NCBI GenBank assembly: GCA_951799405.1
Contig: OX637362.1
Coordinates: forward strand, 13,936,493 to 14,000,492
Length of the DNA: 64,000 bases
Direction: 5' to 3'
Source: Agapetus fuscipes
Lineage: Eukaryota > Arthropoda > Insecta > Trichoptera > Glossosomatidae
Shown here in pieces: positions 57,205-64,000 of the stretch. The notes beneath the pieces are model-generated. The model saw nothing but the letters and a program-made list of their open reading frames with translations, had not been told where the DNA came from and searched no databases. Numbering within the stretch: position 1 is the stretch's first letter; each line of letters opens with the position of its first letter. The position numbers and the translations under genes were made by a program.

Positions 57205-57485
57205 GAGTACAATCAGATGGTTTAGGCATCCAAATCCTCCATCCATCCATGCAAAGGTTTGCATTTCACAAACCTATTTTTGCCTTGCCAGAAACAGGTA
57301 TTGACATTAACCCCTTCAAACCTTTTCCTTCCTCCTGGGTGCCCAGTCATGATGCGATTGAGGATCCTTGAGTAGGGCATCTTGTGTACATGTCCGGCCC
57401 ATCTCAATCTCTGCAGCTTCATATGCGGGGCTAACTCTACTGATCCCAATTTGATTCCTATTGTTGTCAGCCTAATCTCCATTGC
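57205..57485 (-). mobile_element. LINE reverse-transcriptase C-terminal fragment
   Basis: 86-codon minus frame with LQRLRWAGHVHKMPYSRILN and GHPGGRKRFEG, a typical LINE C-terminal segment of a different lineage from the RTE-like copies. A related TTTTGCCTGGCCATAAACAG block occurs at 61625. Confidence 0.65.
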
Positions 57486-57804
57486 CCCTGCATATTGACG
57501 GTTAAAAAGAAGTAGGGCATAAGCAACGTTTTGGTCAAAAATGAGCTATGAATGCTATCCTACTTAAAATTTTCCACTCTTTCTAATGCGCTCACTTCCA
57601 TGGCTCTACGATGAGTTTTTTTTTTTACTTTTATGCCCAAGCAATAAACTGCGTTTTCGACATATGTTTTTGGTGTAACCAACGGAATTTTTGGCCTTTT
57701 TTGTCTTATAGGCGCTTGTGACATAAAAAATCATACAACAACGTAATACCACATTAATATAAATGCCTTTATATTTTAAATTTTAGAGCAGTTTTGATTT
57801 TAAT

Positions 57805-58050
57805 TAATCTAATATAAGTTGCAAAGATATGTTACATTGGAGATTCACATTACATGCATTTTCACAAGCAGACACGTACAAGTTCGCGCTTGCACATGCC
57901 TCATGTGAACCTACAACATAAAAACCAAATCTCAAATGGACATACACCCTGCAACTCTTGCCGTCCTTCCCTAAAACAGGGGTGACATTGGCAAAGTGAA
58001 CCATTTTTACAGCATGGGTGGTCAGCCGCATACACCAACCAAAAGTCAAG
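57805..58050 (-). repeat. Family C copy 24
   Basis: Near-complete, AATCTAATATAAGTTGC to CAACCAAAAGTCAAG. Confidence 0.85.
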
Positions 58051-58064
58051 TTTTAACGATATGA

Positions 58065-58145
58065 TAACTTGTATGAAAAAGGTTATGACTCTGGATGAAA
58101 TGAAAGAAGTATGCAAGGACAGGAAGAAGTGGCGGCTAATCTGCA
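58065..58145 (+). mobile_element. RTE-like LINE fragment (short)
   Basis: Encodes MKKVMTLDEMKEVCKDRKKW, nearly the same piece as 5555-5630, so the same truncated unit exists twice. Confidence 0.6.
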
Positions 58146-58231
58146 ATGTTGATTTCTAATGTTGGTGTATTCATTTGCTACATTTTTTGCATAGGAAATT
58201 TTTGACTTTTTTTGTATAGATTTCTTTGTAA

Positions 58232-58530
58232 GGTTTTGTTCTTTTTTATATTTAAATGTAATTTATTATTCATATTCCTTGACTTATAGGTTGGTATGAG
58301 GCTGACCACCCATACTGTAAAAAATGGTTCACTTTGCCAATGTCACCCCTGTTTCAGGGAAGGTCGGCAAAAGTTGTGGGGCTTATGTTCATTTGAGGTT
58401 TGGATTTTATTTGTAAGTACACATTCAGTATTTCTAAGCGCGAACTACACTTGTTGGTTTGTGGGCATACATCTGAGAGCTTTAAATGAATATATCCTTG
58501 CAACTTAGATTATAGATTATAGATTATTAT
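58232..58530 (+). repeat. Family C copy 25 (with 5' extension)
   Basis: Near-identical to 37314-37605 including the upstream AT-rich extension. Confidence 0.85.
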
Positions 58531-59300
58531 AGATAAAAAATCAAAAAGTTCTATTTATTTTTCTGCTCTCCTGAACAATTTAGTTTTGTCGCTTATGCCC
58601 TATATCCTTTTAGCCGTCGATATGTTAGGTGGACTCTGGATGTTCACCTTTCATCAGATTGAATTACGTGCTGAGGATTGGTTGCGGCTGATTGAGGATG
58701 TAGCACACTTCTTACGGCAATTGGATAATGGCCGACCCTGTTAGCTCCGTGCTGGGAGACCCAATAAACAAAGTAATAATAGGCCGCGTCATTATAGATG
58801 AAAAACATAGACAACACACAAATCAAATTATCTGCTAACATAAATACACTTTTACTTTATAATTTTAACTGTCATTTAAATACCTGTTGAATATCAGCAG
58901 TTGTGGAGGTCACGTAGTTTCAATGATAGCTTAGTGACTTATATCAAATTAAAATGACAAACTTATGAGACTTTTACATTTCAAATTCATGATTGATCAT
59001 GATTGCAAGTCACTGCTCCTGATAAATAATAGTGAATTGAAACTGCGTTTTTTTGATCATCAAGTCATTGATGATCGATGATCGGCTTGCCAAAATTAAA
59101 ACAGTGGGGAATGGAGCGTGGACCTGAAAGAGCTAAATTACATGCTTGAAAGTGTACAGAAAGAAAAATATAACATTTCTACTTAATTATTACAATATAT
59201 TGGTTTTCATTATAAAATCCATGGATTTCTCTATCACAATTTTTCACACACATCACTTTATGTAAGTAATTCATCAGATTCATTCACAATTCTTTAAGTT
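58531..59300. other. intergenic, nothing identified
   Basis: Includes a short self-complementary cluster of TGATCATGATTG/CAATGATGATCG motifs near 58985-59085. No gene. Confidence 0.4.
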
Positions 59301-59309
59301 TTTTATTTT

Positions 59310-59545
59310 AAGGAATAATTGATTGAGGATGAAAGTGAGAATGGTTGTAAGGATTTGAATGTTGACTGTAATAGTGTACGGAATTAAGCATGGATGGTAA
59401 ATGATAAAGTTTGCGCAGCTCAATTAATAGACATGTGAAAGAAAACATTGATATTTGGGTCAGAAAAATTTTTAGCCAGAATATGATGTGGAAGAATGTA
59501 TAAATAGTGTAAGACGGATGAGCAATAAAGAATATTTATGGCTGG
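59310..59545 (+). mobile_element. RTE-like LINE remnant (heavily decayed)
   Basis: TACGGAATTAAGCATGGATG and GAGCAATAAAGA-type traces follow the order of the YGSESWTVN region at 49385. Low similarity. Confidence 0.35.
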
Positions 59546-59554
59546 TAACAGCGT

Positions 59555-59605
59555 TTTAACAGCGTGGGGGGTCAGCGTCATACCAACCTATAAGTCAAGG
59601 TTGTG
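59555..59605 (-). repeat. Family C 5' fragment
   Basis: ACAGCGTGGGGGGTCAGC to CCTATAAGTCAAGG only. Confidence 0.7.
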
Positions 59606-59654
59606 AGAAATAATTTCCGGGTGTTTATTTCAAACCGAAAATTAAAATAATGTC

Positions 59655-59805
59655 AAGGTTAAGTCAGCCTTCACAAGAAATGAGACTCAGCCGCCTTGGG
59701 AGCTGGGAAACCCAACTTCAAGTGGGGTTGGTGTGAAGCGGGCACGTTTGTGAGTTCCACACGCCGCATGCCAAATTTCACTATATGCACAGCTTAGTTG
59801 CGTTG
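59655..59805 (+). repeat. SINE B, head-truncated
   Basis: AAGTCAGCCTTCACAAGAAA to ACAGCTTAGTTGCGTTGC. Confidence 0.75.
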
Positions 59806-60118
59806 CATGTAGAAAGAAAGGCTGAGAAAAAAATGGTGACATTGTGAAAGAATTAGGATATAGAGAGACTATACAAATGAATATGAGTAGATTAAAAGAA
59901 GGTTAAGAAACTGTATAGAAGCTCCTGCTACTCGTATTACAGAGTTGCAGTTAAACTTTTTTCGTATTTACTTTTTCTTGAACGAAACAGACTTTTTTTC
60001 ATGTAACGCTTACAGTACATTTCAGTCAATTTTTAAATGCTTCTTTCCTTCCATAGTTGCAAATTACAAAACAAAAATTTGTACACATGTCACACTTGTC
60101 AGCTGTTATTTTTTCTGT

Positions 60119-60340
60119 TTATTTGACGTCATGCTCCACGTACAATTTGACGCACAGTGTGGAAACGAGCAAAACAACCAAGATGAGGATGACCACGATG
60201 GCGTACAGGTACTTCTGCTGCAAGCCCTCCGTGTCTATGACCGTCAGGCGCTTGATAATGCGGCCGTTGAGAGGCTGGACTCCCCGGTAGTTCCTGCTGT
60301 ATGTGCCATTCAATGTCGCTGTCCTTTTAATCACCTCGTA
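60119..60340 (-). CDS. Carbonic anhydrase last exon (fold end, membrane helix)
   Basis: Starts YEVIKRTATLNGTYSRNYRG and VQPLNGRIIKRL, then the membrane helix, and TGA at 60121-60119. Acceptor TTATTTTGCAG on the minus strand. Confidence 0.9.
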   Translation of the reverse strand, partial: YEVIKRTATLNGTYSRNYRGVQPLNGRIIKRLTVIDTEGLQQKYLYAIVVILILVVLLVSTLCVKLYVEHDVK

Positions 60341-63243
60341 CTGCAAAATAAATAGGAAAATAATTAAATATTTCAAACAAATTCTGTCACTAGACTTCTG
60401 ATCCAGCATCGCATAGACAAAGTCATAGACAAATCAGACAGAATTTGTTCTGTGTGTAAAAGCTGAAATGGTTGGACAAACAAATACAGTGGCGCGCCTA
60501 TATAAAGCTGTGTCAACTCAAATTCTAACACATTTTCTCCGCAAACGAAAGTGTATAACTTGATAAATAAGGCATTGTCGTTACCTGCTTCTCTGATATT
60601 CCCACTTTAGTTGGAAACACCGTCCAATGGACAATCTCGTTACAATTAGGCGTCGTTAGGGATCCCTCGTAACTATAAAATGTCTCCAAGTTCTCTGGTA
60701 GTAAATTTCTGAAACAAACCCTCACATTAAAAACAAATAGCTCACATTGTAAAATAAAATTTCTATAAAACATCATCTTTGAAATCTAAATTGCAAAGAT
60801 TTATTAACAATCAAGATTCATATTTTGAAGCACAGCCACAAACGACCAGTAAGTAAGTCGGGCTTACACATGTGTGCCTACCTAAAAAATAACTTACATC
60901 TGAAATAAATATAAACATGTAACTCTTGCTGCCTTTCCCTGAAACAGGGATAGCATTGGCAAAAAAGAGCTAAGTGCGTAGAGCTGAGTTTAAATATTAA
61001 TAAGAAGGTTTGTTGAAGAAGAATAAAGAAGGAAAAATTAAATTAAAGTTAGAGTAAAAATTTACAGCTACAAATTTGGTTTTCTTTTTACCTGGGTTTT
61101 ATTTTGGCGGCTTTGCTCTCCCCAACTAGGGACACGCAGTCAAACACGTCTATGAAATCTGCCAGATCTGTGTTGTTCATTTCAGTAATCTGAAAAGCAT
61201 TACAAACTCTCTAATGCAGGATGACGTAGCTCCATTATTTTATGCACACATTTTGGTCTTAAACTTTGGACATATAAACAATAAGAAAGTTTACATTTCG
61301 TTCAAATATGGGTATATTTTTGTTTACACCAAAGTTCCTCATTTACAGCATTAGACTATATTTGTTAGTGAAAAAAAGGGAAAAAATAGAAGTGCTGCGA
61401 GCAGTGTTGGTGCGGCGAACTATGTTGGGACACGCAGGCAATCAACAATCGCCATCCCACTTTATACGAGATTTCTCTCACTTTTACATCCACCTTTCTT
61501 AGTTTGGATGTCAAGAGATTTCTTTCAATTATAAAACATTCTTTGATGTTGTCTTACAAAAAAATTCAGGGGTTTTTTTTTATAAAAAATATATTTGTAA
61601 AGAGAAATGCAATTCGCCAATCTATTTTGCCTGGCCATAAACAGGTATTTACATTATCAATTAATAATTCATTATTTAATATTTTAATGAATTTTAAATT
61701 AATAATTACCCAATGACATCTATGAACCAAGGTCAAAGTTATTGTTGATAAGACGCGGGGTTCGAACTTGTGCAAGAATTTGAGTACCAACACCTTTTCC
61801 GCGCGACCATACCAGCGTTATTTTAAGATATCATAGTTCATGAAGTGTAATGAGCAGCTTACATAGAATAGAACTCCCAGCACATGGAACCTGGTGTTGG
61901 CATCTATGTTCTTGGCAGCGCGGCGGCTTCTGTGGTTCACCATGCTGTGCACGAAGTGCGCTTCCAGCGGAAACCTGGAGCATCAAGATAACAACAGTCC
62001 TGGGCTGGAAGTCTCATCACCACGGTAATTCTTACCTACCGAATATCGCTAATATTTGTATGAAGACCTGTCAATCCAAGATGGCGCAAGTGAACAGCTG
62101 ATTAGTCTTCATACAAATATTACCGATAATAATAATAATATTAGGATGACTTATTTGGTGAGCGCTGTTTTTGAGTGTATCACACCTCAAGAGCCCTCTG
62201 CGAGCTTGGTCGTCGCTGTAGAAAGCGCCAATTCTCAAGCAAGACCCAGTTGTTATAAGGTTGGATGGACCTTTCAGTGACCGGTCTTTGGTAAAGGCTT
62301 ATGAATTTTTCAACCCAGCGAAGAGCACATTTGGAAATATAAATGGTATATTTTTTTTGCTCTGCCAGAATTCGAATCCACAACCTTCCATTTACGAGTC
62401 CGAAGTGTTGCCACTGGACTACGGACCGCGGTGTACCTGAGCGATATTCAGTAGGCAAGAATTACCGTGGTGATGAGACTTCCAGCCCTGTAACCCAGGT
62501 GTGGCCCTCCATCGCGTGAATAGAACATTGTATCAAAACTAAATCACTGACTAGGAGAGCTGCTGTAGCTTGTATAGAAGGAGCTTACACAATACTCGGG
62601 CTGCAGTATTCCACAAACAAAATAACAAAGCTGTTCAAAGTGAAACTGCATCTAAATTATACATGTAGAGCATTGACTATCCAAACTAATTGAGGACAAT
62701 AATCTAACCTAATATAATCGCGAAGACATATTCACATTTAAACTTTGTATTAAATGCATGCCCACAAGCAGACAGGAGTAAGTTCACACTTACAGATGCT
62801 GCATGTGTACTTAAAAATTAAATCCAAACTTCAAATGATAATAGAAGCGAGTGGGAACGGAGGAGAGAGCTGCGTCGAGCAAGCAAGAATAAGCTTTGAT
62901 TGATGTTTGCATAATGGCCGCTCCACTGTACTTCATTTGACCATCAGAATCTGCAAATGATATGTTGTTGTTGTGCAAGATTTAGAGGTGCAGGGCAGGA
63001 AGACCCAGATCAAGATGGCTGCATAGAGAGGTGGCATACTGTTGTGCGGCAGGAATATGGGACTGGAGAAAGGAGGTGTGGTCTGGTCTGATGATGGAGG
63101 GGAATGAGTAACACAGACCGCCTACCTTTGTCCATCGATGGTGTGCTCAGCCTTCCAGTGGAAGTGTATCTGCATCAGCTCATACTTCCCTATCAGGTTC
63201 CCTCCCGTAATGTACGTGTCCTTTTCTAGGAACCTGAACATCA
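60119..63243 (-). CDS. Alpha-carbonic anhydrase, membrane-anchored (3' five exons)
   Basis: Zinc enzyme interconverting CO2 and bicarbonate. Minus-strand exons: 63243-63126, 61974-61863, 61189-61092, 60708-60585, 60340-60119. Phases agree at every junction. Conserved residues are visible: QIHFHW (two Zn-ligand His and the preceding Gln), EHTIDG (gatekeeper Glu), LEAHFVH (third Zn-ligand His), SLTTPNC (active-site Thr pair), and NYRGVQPLNGR near the end of the fold. It therefore looks catalytically competent, unlike acatalytic CA-related proteins. It ends with one hydrophobic helix (YLYAIVVILILVVLLVSTLC) and a short KLYVEHDVK tail, so it is a type I membrane enzyme like the CA12/CA14 group rather than GPI-anchored. 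The signal peptide and N-terminal exons lie right of the window. Convergent with TBRG4. Confidence 0.93.
60585..60708 (-). CDS. Carbonic anhydrase exon (SLTTPNC)
   Basis: NLLPENLETFYSYEGSLTTP then NCNEIVHWTVFPTKVGISEK; the Thr pair in SLTTP corresponds to the active-site threonines of the family. Acceptor TTGTTTCAG, donor CAG|GTAACG. Confidence 0.95.
60785..60968 (-). repeat. Family C copy 27
   Basis: AATCTAAATTGCAAAGATTT to CAGGGATAGCATTGGCA; inside a carbonic anhydrase intron. Confidence 0.7.
61092..61189 (-). CDS. Carbonic anhydrase exon
   Basis: ITEMNNTDLADFIDVFDCVS and LVGESKAAKIKP. A potential N-glycosylation site NNT is present. Phase 0 in, phase 2 out. Confidence 0.9.
61190..61860. 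other. carbonic anhydrase intron
   Basis: Unique AT-rich sequence apart from the short LINE-like TTTTGCCTGGCCATAAACAG block near 61625. Confidence 0.4.
61863..61974 (-). CDS. Carbonic anhydrase exon (third Zn ligand)
   Basis: FPLEAHFVHSMVNHRSRRAA and NIDANTRFHVLGVLFY; carries the His of LEAHFVH. Acceptor ATGCTCCAG, donor TAT|GTAAGC. Confidence 0.95.
62000..62490. repeat. Palindromic MITE family D, copy 4, split by SINE A
   Basis: Left part ends TATTACCGAT (62126); the right part resumes GATATTCAGTAGG (62443). Joining them restores the family D layout. Confidence 0.8.
62127..62442 (-). repeat. SINE A nested in MITE D, with a 5S-derived tip
   Basis: Minus strand begins GCTCAGGTACACCGCGGTCC, where CAGGTACACCGCG is the 3' end of the 5S-like head seen in full at 40685-40792, then the tRNA-Thr-like head, body, and an (AATAATAAT) end. 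CGAT flanks may be the target duplication. Confidence 0.8.
62700..62840 (-). repeat. Family C copy 28 (5'-truncated)
   Basis: AATCTAACCTAATATAATCG to AATCCAAACTTCAAATGA. Confidence 0.7.
63126..63243 (-). CDS. Carbonic anhydrase exon (first visible; HFHW)
   Basis: MFRFLEKDTYITGGNLIGKY then ELMQIHFHWKAEHTIDGQ, carrying two Zn-ligand His and the gatekeeper Glu. Acceptor GTTTCCAG; enters in phase 1, so earlier coding exons must lie beyond 64000. Confidence 0.95.
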
Positions 63244-63364
63244 CTGGAAACAAACATATTGTAGGAAAGTATTAAGTAGTCTATGCAACATCTTGCTTAC
63301 TCCACTTTGAGTCCACATTCTTATTTTGATAGTTGTACTCATTATTTGTTCATATTTTTGATTA

Positions 63365-63582
63365 TTGATTCAGATTACTTGCATTCCTATAAGCAAACAC
63401 ATGTAAGTGTGCGCGCTTACACATGCTGCATGTATGCTTACAAATTAAAATCCAAATCTTAAAGGAACATAAACCCTACAACTTTTGAGGACTTTCCCTG
63501 AAACAGGAGTGACACTGGCAAATTGAACTATTTTTACAGTATGGGTGGTCAGCCTTATACCAACCTATAAGTCAAGGAATAC
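63365..63582 (-). repeat. Family C copy 29
   Basis: CTTGCATTCCTATAAGCAAA to CAACCTATAAGTCAAGG; 3' tail missing. Confidence 0.75.
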
Positions 63583-63641
63583 AAATAGTAAGTAACATTT
63601 AAGTATGTAAAAACAACAGGACCTTAAAAAGAAATCCTTAC

Positions 63642-63822
63642 AATCTATAATCTAAGTTGCAAGGATATATTAATTCAAAGCTCTCAGATGTATGCCCACA
63701 AACAAACACGTGTAGTTCGCGCTTACAAATGCTGATTGTGTACTTACAAATAAAATTCAAACCTCAAATGAACATAAGCCCCACAACTTTTGCCGACCTT
63801 CCCTGAAACAGGGGTGAAAATG
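63642..63822 (-). repeat. Family C copy 30
   Basis: ATTATAG-tail subtype, as at 49206; 5'-truncated at CAGGGGTGA. Confidence 0.8.
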
Positions 63823-63847
63823 ACAATGATTGTGAAAAAATCCATAC

Positions 63848-64000
63848 AATCTAAATCTAAGCTGCAAAGATATGTATCATTTGAGATTCATATAAAAAGC
63901 ATTCCCACAAGCAGACATGCATAATTTCATTCTCACAAATGCCATATGTGGACCTACAGTATAAAAAACCCCAATCTCAAATGAACATAAGCCCTGCAAC
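63848..64000 (-). repeat. Family C copy 31 (runs off the window)
   Basis: ATCTAAATCTAAGCTGC onwards, cut by the window end at CCCTGCAAC. Confidence 0.75.

Noticed and set aside
3160..58508. Repeated 70-codon open frames starting MRLTTHTVKNG at 3160, 37378 and 58296
   Set aside because: They lie inside family C copies, are open only in some copies, and other copies break the frame. No sign of protein-level conservation.
1056..62442. tRNA-Thr and tRNA-Gly gene candidates
   Set aside because: tRNA-like heads have degraded acceptor stems and are always followed by SINE bodies; they are retroposon promoters, not tRNA genes.

Overview
The window is animal nuclear DNA, most likely from an insect; hemipteran (planthopper- or leafhopper-like) is only an impression. 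The evidence is long spliced genes with GT-AG introns, Wnt-pathway and mitochondrial genes of animal type, a short (CCTAA)4 tract of the insect telomere type, and dense non-LTR retrotransposons, SINEs and MITEs. There are no operons, CRISPR arrays or bacterial-type genes.

Three protein-coding genes were reconstructed by hand from splice sites and codon phase. (1) APC (adenomatous polyposis coli), + strand, about 4427-28606, 12 exons. It has an armadillo array, two clear 15-residue beta-catenin repeats, about six 20-residue repeats, one SAMP (Axin-binding) motif and an EB1-type SxIP motif near the C-terminus. The joined frame predicts about 3305 residues. (2) A FASTKD4/TBRG4-like mitochondrial RNA-binding protein, + strand, 36842-52621, 10 exons, about 565 residues, with an N-terminal mitochondrial presequence and a C-terminal RAP domain. 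(3) The 3' part of a membrane-anchored alpha-carbonic anhydrase, - strand, 63243-60119, five exons, with its N-terminus beyond the right edge. It is convergent with TBRG4. Phases sum exactly through all three models.

Most of the rest is transposable elements. SINE A is tRNA-Thr-like and shares its 3' tail with an L2/CR1-like LINE. SINE B is tRNA-Gly-like. An A+B dimeric SINE occurs three times with the same junction, and one SINE A carries a 5S-rRNA-derived head. Family C is an abundant, unclassified retroposon-like repeat with about 30 copies, many in inverted pairs. Other elements are RTE-like and L2/CR1-like LINE fragments, a 5'-truncated jockey/CR1-type LINE with an 850-codon ORF, three solo LTRs with 4-bp target duplications, two hAT-type elements, three piggyBac-like elements with TTAA flanks, an 8-bp-TSD DNA transposon carrying a broken ORF, palindromic MITEs, and Penelope-like repeats with a hammerhead-like signature.

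The most striking single structure is a 58-bp minisatellite (23 units, 49988-51300) that grew out of the 3' end of a TBRG4 exon. Each unit carries an acceptor-like tract, an 18-nt in-frame mini-exon and a GTAATG donor. Layout: 1-4400 repeats; 4427-28606 APC with TE-filled introns; 28607-36700 APC 3' flank and old repeats; 36842-52621 TBRG4 with TE-filled introns; 52622-60118 intergenic MITEs and family C; 60119-63243 carbonic anhydrase exons.
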